Source: a virus
DNA length: 23,599 nucleotides
Reading direction: 5' to 3' (one strand)
Virus record (IMG/VR): IMGVR_UViG_3300027969_000429
Span: 1 to 23,599 of that record
In this document: piece by piece, positions 12,822 to 20,399 of the stretch
How the letters are laid out: the number at the start of each line of letters is the position of its first letter
Position numbering within the stretch: position 1 is the stretch's first letter
Translations under genes and position numbers: made by a program
The notes under the pieces: model-generated
What the model was told of the DNA's origin: nothing
The model's input: the letters and a program-made list of their open reading frames with translations, nothing else
Database searches by the model: none

Positions 12822-13801
12822 GCACTACCGAAAAAGTAGACTTGCAAATGCAAGAGGACGCGGACGGCTCCGCTGTGGTCTCTCTACCCCCCGGAGAATC
12901 CCCGAACGAGAGTCAGAACCGCCCAGAATCCAATGCCGAACCTCGTGACGATCACGAGGACGATGACGGAACCCCGGAAGATAACACGCCGCACGCCGAC
13001 CCGGAGCGAGAAGCTATTCGACTTGCTCGACGCGAGGAGCGAGTACTCAAGAAGAAGCTCACGAAAGCCCGAGCGACCGAATCGACCCATCTGATCAACT
13101 CGCTGAAACGTCAGAATGAGCAGATGGTCGAGCGACTGGCCGTGCTTGAGAAACGGACGGCTGGAGCGGATGTTGCGCGGTTGGACAAAGCCATCGAGGA
13201 CTCTCACGTCCGGCTCCAATATGCGAAACACAAGATCAAAGAGGCTACCGAAATGGCCGACGGTGCGGCACTGGCCGACGCGCAGGAAGCGTGGTACGAC
13301 GCCCGTCGCCAAGTCGAAGCTCTGGATGCTCTAAAAAAGAAGACCATCAACGACACCCCCGGACAATCCGTCCCCCGCTCTCCGGACCCCCGGCTCAAGA
13401 AGCACGCGGGTGATTGGATGTCGCGAAATTCGTGGTACGACCCCAACGGGGGCGACACGGACAGCCAGATCGCGGTGAAGATCGACGAGGCTCTCGTACG
13501 CGAAGGCTGGGACCCGACAAGCCAGGATTACTGGGAAGAGCTGGATAATAGATTGACAAAATACCTTCCTCACCATTATAATGGTGTATCTGGCGAAAGG
13601 TCGCCGGAAAGGAGACCCCGTTCCGTGGTTACAAGCTCAGGTCGTGAATCAGCACCGTCCGCAAGGCCGAATGAATTCCGCTTGTCTCCCGATCGCGTCA
13701 AAGCGATCAAAGAGGCTGGCAGGTGGGATGACCCGACCGAACGCAGCAAGATGATTCGCAAATATGCCGAGTATGACCGTAATTCACAGAATCGGAGTTA
13801 A
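12818..13801 (+). CDS. Scaffold-like protein
   Basis: A 327-aa protein in an ATGA overlap with the co-chaperonin. Residues 1-70 are acidic and disordered (DDHEDDDGTPEDNTP), 70-165 form a long charged coiled coil (KRQNEQMVERLAVLEKRT), and the C-terminal part has an aromatic NSWYDPNGGD loop and a basic end. Acidic-tail plus coiled-coil proteins just before the capsid gene are usually internal scaffolds of the prohead. No protease motif is seen. A promoter and a 16-bp palindrome are embedded at 13553-13586. The role is inferred from position and composition. Confidence 0.75.
   Translation: MSTTEKVDLQMQEDADGSAVVSLPPGESPNESQNRPESNAEPRDDHEDDDGTPEDNTPHADPEREAIRLARREERVLKKKLTKARATESTHLINSLKRQNEQMVERLAVLEKRTAGADVARLDKAIEDSHVRLQYAKHKIKEATEMADGAALADAQEAWYDARRQVEALDALKKKTINDTPGQSVPRSPDPRLKKHAGDWMSRNSWYDPNGGDTDSQIAVKIDEALVREGWDPTSQDYWEELDNRLTKYLPHHYNGVSGERSPERRPRSVVTSSGRESAPSARPNEFRLSPDRVKAIKEAGRWDDPTERSKMIRKYAEYDRNSQNRS
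13553..13586 (+). promoter_or_regulatory. Internal promoter with palindromic operator over the -10
   Basis: TTGACA at 13553-13558, an 18-bp spacer and TATAAT at 13577-13582, both perfect hexamers inside the scaffold-like gene. The -10 sits in a perfect 16-bp palindrome CACCATTATAATGGTG (13571-13586). A dimeric repressor there would block the promoter. It would add transcription of the capsid genes from 13805 on. Confidence 0.6.
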
Positions 13802-13804
13802 ACC

Positions 13805-14347
13805 ATGAAAGACGACCGCCTTAAAAAAGATCTGACCGCTGGTGGACGCGAATCCCGCGCAACGCAGGATAGCCGTCGCAGTGCCGCCACAAACGAGTTA
13901 GCGACAGAACAGGAGCGTCGTAGGATGTTCCGGAACGAGTGGATTCAAGAATCCCTCCCCAAGCCCCCGGATATCCCGGGATACCATCTATGTTGGCTTT
14001 CCACCACCAACAGCTACGACCCTATCCATAAGCGCATTCGCATGGGATATGAGCCAGTGATGATCGAGGAAGTTCCAGGCTTTGAGAACTACAAAGTTAA
14101 AGCCGGTGAAATGACTGGATTTGTCGCGTGTAATGAAATGATACTGTACAAGATGCCTGACGACGTCTATCAGTCCATCATGGCCGAACTGCACCACTAC
14201 GCTCCCCAAGAAGACGCGGACTCAATACGGCACAACATCGAATCTCAATCGCAACAGCGAGACAGTAACGGTAAGCGCCTAGGTCAAGTTGAAGGTGAAG
14301 GCATAGATTTGCTTGATATCACCATGCCCGTTCCGGTATTTACCTGA
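13805..14347 (+). CDS. 180-aa head-region protein, unknown
   Basis: GGAGTTAAACC precedes ATG 13805. Residues 1-45 are a charged helix (basic, polar), followed by a compact part with CWLSTTNSYDPIHKRIRMGY, then PVMIEEVPGFENYK, and a helical tail (YAPQEDADSIRHNIESQSQQ). The CWLSTTNSYDPI stretch is conserved, to my memory, in proteins next to the capsid gene of uncultured aquatic phages, where the role is unknown. Position between the scaffold-like and capsid genes implies a head or vertex component. Confidence 0.8.
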   Translation: MKDDRLKKDLTAGGRESRATQDSRRSAATNELATEQERRRMFRNEWIQESLPKPPDIPGYHLCWLSTTNSYDPIHKRIRMGYEPVMIEEVPGFENYKVKAGEMTGFVACNEMILYKMPDDVYQSIMAELHHYAPQEDADSIRHNIESQSQQRDSNGKRLGQVEGEGIDLLDITMPVPVFT

Positions 14348-14378
14348 CGGATTTCGAACTTGTTTACTGGAGAGATAT

Positions 14379-14951
14379 ATGTCTTCTACTAATCAACCGT
14401 TCGGTCTGGTTCCATCGTTCCATCCTACTGGTTTGGATCGCGCTGTTGCCTTGACTGACGGTATTGCTTCGGGCTACAGCTCGGCCATCTTAAAAGGCCA
14501 GCCAGTAGCTCTCAACAGCTCCGGCGTTATCGTCGCCGCTACTGCTGGCAGCGCCTACCAAGGCGCGTTCGCTGGTGTGCAGTGGACCGATACAACTGGC
14601 CGTTTCCGCGTGTCCAATTACTGGCCCGCGTCCACCGCGTATATTACCGGTTCGTGCGTAGCTTATTACTACAGCGATCCTAATATCGTTTATGCCATCC
14701 AAGCTGATGGTTCTTTAGCTCAGACCTCTATTGGCGATCAAGCGAACTTCTCCAACATCACCGCTGGTTCTACGACCACTGGCTTGTCGGCTTGCACGAT
14801 CTCCACTTCGTTGGTTGGCACTAGTGCCGTTGGTGACTTGCGCATCATCGGATTGTATACCGGCGTGGATAACGCTTGGGGTGACTCGTACACCGTGGTT
14901 AACGTCCAAGTTAGCCGCAGCCAGTACGTTGCTACCATTAACGCTATTTAA
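14379..14951 (+). CDS. Decoration-like structural protein
   Basis: The ATG at 14379 follows GGAGAG by seven bases; the open frame extends further upstream, but without a start site. The 190-aa product begins MSSTNQPFGLVPSFHPTGLD and is mostly beta-rich with Thr, Ser and Gly. It ends just before the major capsid gene, whose start has AAGGAGA. Small beta-rich proteins next to the capsid gene often bind the outside of the capsid. This is inferred from composition and position. Confidence 0.75.
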   Translation: MSSTNQPFGLVPSFHPTGLDRAVALTDGIASGYSSAILKGQPVALNSSGVIVAATAGSAYQGAFAGVQWTDTTGRFRVSNYWPASTAYITGSCVAYYYSDPNIVYAIQADGSLAQTSIGDQANFSNITAGSTTTGLSACTISTSLVGTSAVGDLRIIGLYTGVDNAWGDSYTVVNVQVSRSQYVATINAI

Positions 14952-14964
14952 GGAGACATAAAAA

Positions 14965-15879
14965 ATGGCTGCTCCAATGAGAAGTACGGACTTTCGTTCG
15001 ATTGTTGAACCGATCTTGAACGAATGCTTCGACGGCGTTTATGACCAACGTACCGACGAATGGTCGCGGGTTTTCCGCGAGCAAAACGGTATTCCCCGCA
15101 ACTACCACGAAGAGCCCGTCCTGTACGGATTCGGCGCTGCGCCTCAACTGCCTGACGGAACTCCGGTTTCGTACCAGCAGGGTGGCGTGCTCTTCCTCCA
15201 ACGCTACGTGTACAATGTATATGGCCTCGCCTTCGCATTGACCAAAGTGCTGGTCGAAGACGGCGACCATATCCGCATCGGTCAGGTCTATGCTCGTCAC
15301 TTGGCTCAGTCTCTCATCGAGACCAAAGAGACCCTGTGCGCGAACATTCTGAATCGTGCTTTCAACAGCTCGTATGTCGGTGGTGATGGCGTCTCGCTCA
15401 TCAACACTGCACACCCGCTGGCGATTGGCACGTTCAGTAACCAACTGTCCACCGCCGCGAACCTGTCGCAGACATCGCTCGAGCAGATGCTGATTCAGAT
15501 CCGTCAAGCAGTGGATAACAACCAGAAGAAGATTCGTTTGGTGCCTAAGCAGTTGGTCGTTGCCCCCGGTAACGTCTTCCAAGCTGAAGTGCTGCTCAAA
15601 TCCGTTCTGCGTGCCGGTACTGCCAACAATGACATCAACCCAGTGAAATCCATTGGTCTGATGGCTGAAGGCGCTACCGTCATGTCTCGTTTGACTAACC
15701 CCAATTCTTGGTGGATTCAGACCGACGCACCTGAGGGCATGAAGCTCATGATGCGCCGTAAGCTGGAGAAGACCATGGAAGGTGACTTCGAGACTGACTC
15801 CATGCGCTACAAGGCGACCGAGCGTTACATCCCCGGATGGACCGATCCTCGCGCTGTGTACGGTACTCCCGGACTGTAA
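14965..15879 (+). CDS. Major capsid protein
   Basis: A 304-aa protein with an AAGGAGA site before ATG 14965. The sequence has HK97-fold features: an N-terminal helix, then a long E-loop-like stretch (GFGAAPQLPDGTPVSYQQGG), a spine-helix region, a VAPGNVFQAEVLLKS segment and C-terminal beta strands with NSWWIQTDAPEG followed by a basic KLMMRRKLEK patch. It forms the capsid shell. Codon use is rich in preferred codons, as expected for the most abundant protein. It is followed by a strong hairpin. The family within HK97-fold proteins is not certain. Confidence 0.85.
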   Translation: MAAPMRSTDFRSIVEPILNECFDGVYDQRTDEWSRVFREQNGIPRNYHEEPVLYGFGAAPQLPDGTPVSYQQGGVLFLQRYVYNVYGLAFALTKVLVEDGDHIRIGQVYARHLAQSLIETKETLCANILNRAFNSSYVGGDGVSLINTAHPLAIGTFSNQLSTAANLSQTSLEQMLIQIRQAVDNNQKKIRLVPKQLVVAPGNVFQAEVLLKSVLRAGTANNDINPVKSIGLMAEGATVMSRLTNPNSWWIQTDAPEGMKLMMRRKLEKTMEGDFETDSMRYKATERYIPGWTDPRAVYGTPGL

Positions 15880-15892
15880 CGGGAACTGGCTT

Positions 15893-15920
15893 TCGGGGGT
15901 GAGCCGCTAATCACCTCCGA
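15893..15920 (+). terminator. Hairpin after the capsid gene
   Basis: A 10-bp stem pairs 15893-15902 with 15911-15920 (one G-U pair) around an 8-base loop, fourteen bases after the capsid stop. A short CCTTTATT follows. It may end part of the transcript and set a high capsid-to-downstream ratio, or protect the message. Confidence 0.5.
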
Positions 15921-15959
15921 CCTTTATTAACATCGGTCAAACTTTTCAAGGAGCAGACC

Positions 15960-16922
15960 ATGCCTCAATTCTCAGATGACCTATTCTTAGGTCCGGCACA
16001 GACCTACATGGGTCTCGGCCTTCGCCCCTATACCACCACCTTCACGGGTTCGATGGCGACCACGACTTTGACTGTAACCGCGCTGTTGCAAGGCGCTCCG
16101 ATTGTGGTGGGTATGTACGTTGACGGTTCTAGCGTAACCGACGGAACCTACATCACCGGCTACGGAACCGGGACCGGCGGCACTGGTACTTACACCATCA
16201 ACCAGTCCGTGACCGCTTCGAGCACCACGATGTACGCCCATGGCAACATCGGCTTGGACGACCCCTCCCCTATGGACTTGGGTGTTGGACCATTGGGTCG
16301 CGTTTACATCTGGGATATCATGCCCCAAGCCGCAGTGACTAACAATATCGCCGCGTCGCAGACTGCCGCCGCTGCCGGTGCTGTAACACTGACCGCTGGT
16401 ACTTCCTCGAAAGCTATTACCACCGCGAGTGGCGTGTCTGTGATCCAGTTGGACTGCCCCCGCGCCGTTAAAGTGAACTGCTCCACCACTGCCCGTGCTT
16501 TCACCATCACTGGTTATGATTATTACGGCCAGTTGATGACCGAGACGATCACGGTGGCTGTTGCCGGTACTGCCGTCACTGGTAAGAAAGCCTTTTTCTC
16601 AGTCTCCGGCGCGACCATTGCTGGTTCCGCTACCGCCGTCTTGATCGGCACGAGTGATAAATTGGGCATTCCAGTTCGCGTGTTTAATGCAGGCTACATC
16701 ACCAGCGTGAAAAGCAATGACACACTGGCGCAAGACGCTGGTACATTCGTTGCTGCAGATCAAAACACTGCGACTGCGACCACCGGCGACGTTCGCGGAA
16801 CTTACACTCCCGCTACGGCATCGGACGGTATCTGCCGCACCGTGATGACCATCGCCCTGCCCGGTATTGCCGTTGGCCCCACCGCTACTCGCGTTGGTGC
16901 TCTCGGCGTCACTCAAGCCTAA
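15960..16922 (+). CDS. Beta-rich virion protein with an inserted repeat-type domain
   Basis: A 320-aa protein; AAGGAG lies about nine bases before ATG 15960. Residues 1-24 and 95-320 form one structural unit ([20 protein letters not shown], then [20 protein letters not shown]). Between them, residues 25-94 read as a self-contained beta-rich insert with the pattern [35 protein letters not shown] and ASSTTMYA. I recognise that pattern from inserted domains in many phage structural proteins. The role of the whole protein is unknown; position suggests a head or tail structural component. Confidence 0.75.
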   Translation: MPQFSDDLFLGPAQTYMGLGLRPYTTTFTGSMATTTLTVTALLQGAPIVVGMYVDGSSVTDGTYITGYGTGTGGTGTYTINQSVTASSTTMYAHGNIGLDDPSPMDLGVGPLGRVYIWDIMPQAAVTNNIAASQTAAAAGAVTLTAGTSSKAITTASGVSVIQLDCPRAVKVNCSTTARAFTITGYDYYGQLMTETITVAVAGTAVTGKKAFFSVSGATIAGSATAVLIGTSDKLGIPVRVFNAGYITSVKSNDTLAQDAGTFVAADQNTATATTGDVRGTYTPATASDGICRTVMTIALPGIAVGPTATRVGALGVTQA

Positions 16923-16933
16923 AGGAGAACGAC

Positions 16934-17623
16934 ATGGGACAATTTAAACCGATGGTGAAAATGGAGACCACTGAGCCTTCAGTGACTCTGCATCTCAAAA
17001 AAGGCGGATCAGCTTCTTTTGAGCGCATGATTAAAGAGGGCGTGCCAAAGATGGGCGACAAAAAGCCTGTTAAGAAGGCCGACGGCGGCATGATGGGCGC
17101 ATTGTCTCGTTCGTCTCCGATGCTCAACATCCCTATGGGCAACCCCGGCGCTGCTCGCGCACTTGCCGCGAAGCGTATGGCTGGCCGTCGCCCCGCTCCT
17201 CCTATGGGTCGCATGCCCATGAAAGAGGGTGGGGACGCAGACATGGCGCAGGATAAGGCCATGGTCAAGAAGGCATTCAAGCAGCATGACGCGCAAGAGC
17301 ACAAAGGCGGCAAAGGCACCAAGCTGGAGCTCAAAAAGGGCGGCAAGCCGATGAAGAAGGCGACTGGCGGCGTAGTGAATGGTCAAGGTGGTTACGCCAC
17401 TGGCGGTGTCGTTGACGGCCAAGGCGGGTACGCTACTGGCGGCGTAGTCAACGGCCAAGGCGGCTTCAAGAAGGGTGGTGCCGCAAAAAAGCCTTTTGCT
17501 ACGGGGGGAAAAGTTGATTCTGGCGCTCCCGTACAGATGCCACAGGGCAGTAAGCCCAAACCCGGCCCAGTAGAGATCACGCGACTCGCCGGAACTTACA
17601 AGCGCGGCGGCGAAGTGTGCTAA
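16934..17623 (+). CDS. Glycine/lysine-rich KGG-repeat protein
   Basis: A 229-aa, strongly basic, low-complexity protein with AAAGGAGA before ATG 16934. It carries KGG at several points (LKKGGSASF, KGGKGT, LKKGGKPM, FKKGGAAK, YKRGG) and three 12-residue repeats ATGGVVNGQGGY (143-178, the middle one with Asp). No ordered domain is evident. Such proteins are found in head regions of uncultured aquatic phages; the function is unknown. DNA binding or capsid interior packing is a guess based on charge. Confidence 0.75.
   Translation: MGQFKPMVKMETTEPSVTLHLKKGGSASFERMIKEGVPKMGDKKPVKKADGGMMGALSRSSPMLNIPMGNPGAARALAAKRMAGRRPAPPMGRMPMKEGGDADMAQDKAMVKKAFKQHDAQEHKGGKGTKLELKKGGKPMKKATGGVVNGQGGYATGGVVDGQGGYATGGVVNGQGGFKKGGAAKKPFATGGKVDSGAPVQMPQGSKPKPGPVEITRLAGTYKRGGEVC
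17360..17467 (+). repeat. Three in-frame 36-bp tandem repeats
   Basis: Three consecutive 36-bp units encode ATGGVVNGQGGY, ATGGVVDGQGGY and ATGGVVNGQGGF. They differ mostly at third codon positions, so the repetition is kept at protein level and is not a fresh duplication. Confidence 0.85.
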
Positions 17624-17626
17624 CCA

Positions 17627-17646
17627 GTGGGGGCTTCGGCCCCCGC
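17627..17646 (+). terminator. TTCG-loop hairpin
   Basis: An 8-bp stem (one T-G pair) GTGGGGGC/GCCCCCGC closes a TTCG loop (17635-17638) four bases after the stop at 17623. It has no T-run after it. The same loop and stem type occurs at 4156-4171. It may act as a partial terminator or RNA stabiliser. Confidence 0.5.
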
Positions 17647-17662
17647 TCCCTTGGAGATTCTT

Positions 17663-18082
17663 ATGGCTATTACGGCTACTTCCCAGACCATATTTGATGG
17701 CGAGCGCATCGCGATCATGAAATTTTACGCGACAATGGGTGCGACCGAGAATGAAACGAACGTAGTCAAGGTCAACCCTTCCACTCTTGGAGCTTCCGCT
17801 GCGGGCGGCGCTTGCAACGGGGTAACGATTCTGAAAGTCACGGCGCTCACGCACGGGCTGGAAGTGCAGATGAACTGGGTCGCCACTGCACCAGTGGTGA
17901 TCGAAACCGTTCCGCAGAACAGTCAGTACACGCAAGACTACACCAAAATTGGTGGTCTAACCAACAACGCTGGCGCAGGCAAAACCGGCGGTATCTCTTT
18001 CACTACCCTGGATGGGGCCGCTGGCGACACCTACACCGTGGTGTTGGAAATGCAGAAGTCTTACGTTAATCCGGTGTCGTAA
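17663..18082 (+). CDS. 139-aa beta-rich structural protein
   Basis: TTGGAG lies about six bases before ATG 17663; upstream in-frame sequence is only the hairpin. The protein (MAITATSQTIFDGERIAIMK) is beta-rich with Thr and Asn, a central THGLEVQMNWVATAPVVIET strand pair and an end strand DTYTVVLEMQKSY. It resembles small virion proteins that follow the capsid gene in other phages, but I cannot name a family. Its TAA overlaps the next ATG as TAATG. Confidence 0.75.
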   Translation: MAITATSQTIFDGERIAIMKFYATMGATENETNVVKVNPSTLGASAAGGACNGVTILKVTALTHGLEVQMNWVATAPVVIETVPQNSQYTQDYTKIGGLTNNAGAGKTGGISFTTLDGAAGDTYTVVLEMQKSYVNPVS

Positions 18083-18456
18083 TGCCAAGCAAATCAGCCG
18101 CTCAACACCGACTGATGATGGCTGCTGCCCACACCAAGGGCGGGTTCGGCGGCGTTCCACAAAAAGTAGGTAAGGAGTTCGCAAATGCTGACAAAGGTAA
18201 AAAATTCGCTAAAGGCGGTCCGAGCTTGGCTATCGGGCGTGGTGAAAAGCTTCCTGCCAAAGAAGGGGCAGGACTAACGGCCAAGGGCCGAGCCAAGTAC
18301 AACCGGGAGACCGGGTCGAACTTGAAAGCCCCACAACCGCAAGGCGGTTCCCGGCGCGATTCATTCTGTGCTCGAATGGAACCGGCAGCGAAGGCCAGCG
18401 AAAAGGGTAGTCGCGCAAGGGCTTCAATGCAGCGATGGAACTGCCCCGGATGGTAG
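18082..18456 (+). CDS. DUF6321-like small basic protein
   Basis: A 124-aa basic protein in a TAATG overlap. It begins MPSKSAAQHRLMMAAAHTKG, has VGKEFANADKGKKFAKGG (29-46), then a C-terminal part with GAGLTAKGRAKYNRETGSNL, followed by KAPQPQGG, SFCARM and a RASMQRWNC end. That N-terminal PSKSxAQHRLM start is widespread in aquatic phage head regions, and the second half matches DUF6321 (GLTAKGRAKYN, SFCARM, RWNC). Role unknown; basic charge hints at nucleic-acid contact. Domain names are from memory. Confidence 0.8.
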   Translation: MPSKSAAQHRLMMAAAHTKGGFGGVPQKVGKEFANADKGKKFAKGGPSLAIGRGEKLPAKEGAGLTAKGRAKYNRETGSNLKAPQPQGGSRRDSFCARMEPAAKASEKGSRARASMQRWNCPGW

Positions 18457-18473
18457 TGCGTCGTACGAGCGTG

Positions 18474-18482
18474 TGGTAAAAT
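18474..18482 (+). promoter_or_regulatory. Extended -10-like element
   Basis: TGGTAAAAT with hexamer 18477-18482 lies in the gap between two genes, 30 bases before ATG 18512. There is no good -35. It resembles the element before portal (TGTTAAAATCG). Weak evidence. Confidence 0.3.
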
Positions 18483-18511
18483 CGGTAGTCAACCGGCACC
18501 TAGGAGCAGTA

Positions 18512-18973
18512 ATGGCAGAAAGAGATAAACTCAGAAAAGCCGACAGTGGGGCTGCCCGCGCCGGTATGAGCTTCGCCGGAACCGGCAGCGGTCTCGCTGG
18601 AACTGGTGCGGCTATGGCTCGACGTGGCATCGGTGGCGATGGTCCTTCTCTCGGCGAAAGAGAAGGGGATTTCATGAGTGCGGCGGATTTACATAGCACC
18701 TTGGAAAAGAATGGTAGAGCATCTGATAGGTATGATAGCTTATCGTTAGGCCTAAACAATGCGGATAGAAAATATCAGCTATTGCATCGACGGAGTTCAA
18801 ACGGAGTTGATGACGAAGACTTTGCAAATTACGATAACCCGTACGCCGCTCAGAATGAGTTCGATTTCCGGCTTGCGAAAGCAAAGCAGGGGTATGCCAA
18901 AGGCGGTTCTGTGAGCATGAAAGAGTGCAAGGCGAACACCTCTTCAAAGAACAAAGCATCCCCGAATTGGTAA
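18512..18973 (+). CDS. 153-aa KGG-motif protein
   Basis: ATG 18512 follows AGGAG by about five bases; the open frame runs further upstream without a start site. The protein begins MAERDKLRKADSGAARAGMS, is glycine/alanine-rich at first, then polar and charged. It ends with FDFRLAKAKQGYAKGGSVSM, and finally a short basic tail. The YAKGG motif matches those of three other proteins in the window. Function unknown. Confidence 0.7.
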   Translation: MAERDKLRKADSGAARAGMSFAGTGSGLAGTGAAMARRGIGGDGPSLGEREGDFMSAADLHSTLEKNGRASDRYDSLSLGLNNADRKYQLLHRRSSNGVDDEDFANYDNPYAAQNEFDFRLAKAKQGYAKGGSVSMKECKANTSSKNKASPNW

Positions 18974-18976
18974 TCT

Positions 18977-20038
18977 ATGGCATATTCCGGAACCACTGGG
19001 ACTACCGTAATCACAGTTCAAACGCTGATTGATCATGGCGCTCGGCGCTGCGGCAAGCTAGCGGAAGAGCTGACTTCGGAGCAGGTGCTTTCCGCTCGTC
19101 AGTCGCTTTTCTTTCTCCTCTCGAATCTTATCAACATCGGCATTCAGTATTGGGCGATTGACAAGAAGGTCTATGGGTTCAGCCCCGATCGCTACATTTA
19201 CGACCTCCCGCTGGGTGGTAACGACGTGCTCAATGCACTCTATCGCTGGATGTCGCGCCCGAATGGGGCGTACACGTCGTCCGCTGGCGGCACGATAGCG
19301 AACGTCTACGACGGCGACGTGGATACGATCTGCACTCAGACGTCCACTAATGGTAACATCTCGGTTAATTTTGGACCTTCGAACCCGATATACATCGGCT
19401 CGATAGGGTTCCTCCCGGCCTCCTCCGGTACTTGGTCGATCATCTTGGAATATTCAAGCGATGGTAGTAGCTGGAGTACTCTCGTGGACCTCGGAACGAT
19501 CCCCGTCGTCGACAACGAATGGGTGTGGACCGATATCGACAATGGTCAGACCGTACCCTACTACCGCATCCGGGCGTACAACGGGACCACGTTAAGCCTC
19601 CGCGAGCTATACTTCGGGAACAATTCGACCGAGATCACCATGTCGCGGCTGAATCGCGACGACTACACGAACCTGCCGAACAAGAATTTCACAGCTAATC
19701 AGCCGTTCCAGTTCTGGTTCAACCGTACCGTTCCTCAATCGCAGATCTGGCTTTGGCCTACTCCGCAGAACGCGTTCTACCAGATGACGGTGTGGTACTC
19801 GCGGCAGATCATGGACGTGGGTGACCTGTACGGCGAGTTGGAAATACCCCAGCGCTGGTACGAGGCGGTGCTCATGATGCTTTCGCATCGTATGTCGCTG
19901 GAACTCCCCAATGTGCCGCTCGACCGTGTGCAGTACTTAGAGGTTCAAGCGGACAAGTACCTCACTCTTGCCGAGCAAGAAGAGCGCGACAAGTCGCCGA
20001 TCTACTTCGCCCCGAACATCTCAGTGTACACTAACTGA
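18977..20038 (+). CDS. Head-tail connector with inserted discoidin-like domain
   Basis: A 353-aa protein starting three bases after the preceding stop. The N-terminal part (VQTLIDHGARRCGKLAEELT, ARQSLFFLLSNLINIGIQYW) and the C-terminal part (FQFWFNRTVPQSQIWLWPTP, then LSHRMSLELPNVPLD) fit together as an adaptor or tail-tubular connector of the podovirus gp4/gp11 type. Residues about 95-216 form a separate insert with ANVYDGDVDTICTQTSTNGN, SVNFGP, IGSIGFLP, LEYSSDGSSWSTL and YYRIRAYNGT. This is the order of an F5/8 type C (discoidin, galactose-binding) fold. The insert may display a sugar-binding domain on the virion surface. Confidence 0.75.
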   Translation: MAYSGTTGTTVITVQTLIDHGARRCGKLAEELTSEQVLSARQSLFFLLSNLINIGIQYWAIDKKVYGFSPDRYIYDLPLGGNDVLNALYRWMSRPNGAYTSSAGGTIANVYDGDVDTICTQTSTNGNISVNFGPSNPIYIGSIGFLPASSGTWSIILEYSSDGSSWSTLVDLGTIPVVDNEWVWTDIDNGQTVPYYRIRAYNGTTLSLRELYFGNNSTEITMSRLNRDDYTNLPNKNFTANQPFQFWFNRTVPQSQIWLWPTPQNAFYQMTVWYSRQIMDVGDLYGELEIPQRWYEAVLMMLSHRMSLELPNVPLDRVQYLEVQADKYLTLAEQEERDKSPIYFAPNISVYTN

Positions 20039-20039
20039 T

Positions 20040-20399
20040 ATGCCCATATTTCTTGACACACGCGGCTTATCGGACATCGCTATCGCGATATGCGACCGGT
20101 GCAAGATGAAGCGCCCGCACGCGGTGATGAGGAATGATCCGAATTTTCCTGGTCTGCGAGTGTGCAACCAAGGGTGCGCGGACCAACTGGACCCCTATCG
20201 CTTACCAGCACGCAAGACGGAGCGGATCACAATCCGATTTCCCCGGCCTGATGCGAATATCGATGCTGGTGATAACTACTTGATCGCTGGTGGCACGAAC
20301 GAGTACCAAATCTCGACTGAGCAAAACACGCAGACGCCGACGCTCACGGGTAACAAGGATACGATAGCTCCCAATCCACCAGATAACACGAGCACATAA
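20040..20399 (+). CDS. Small zinc-finger-like virion protein
   Basis: A 119-aa protein starting one base after the connector stop. Residues 1-60 contain CDRCKMKRPHAVMRNDPNFP then LRVCNQGCADQLDPYRLPAR. The Cys18-x2-Cys21 and Cys42-x3-Cys46 pairs could hold one zinc ion. A PNFPGLRVC then DPYRLPARKTE sequence is common in proteins at this place in aquatic phages (from memory). The C-terminal half is Thr/Asn-rich and disordered. Ends in TAATG. Function unknown. Confidence 0.75.
   Translation: MPIFLDTRGLSDIAIAICDRCKMKRPHAVMRNDPNFPGLRVCNQGCADQLDPYRLPARKTERITIRFPRPDANIDAGDNYLIAGGTNEYQISTEQNTQTPTLTGNKDTIAPNPPDNTST

Noticed and set aside
17627-17662. GTG start at 17627 for the 139-aa protein
   Set aside because: It lies in a hairpin; ATG 17663 has TTGGAG at the right distance.
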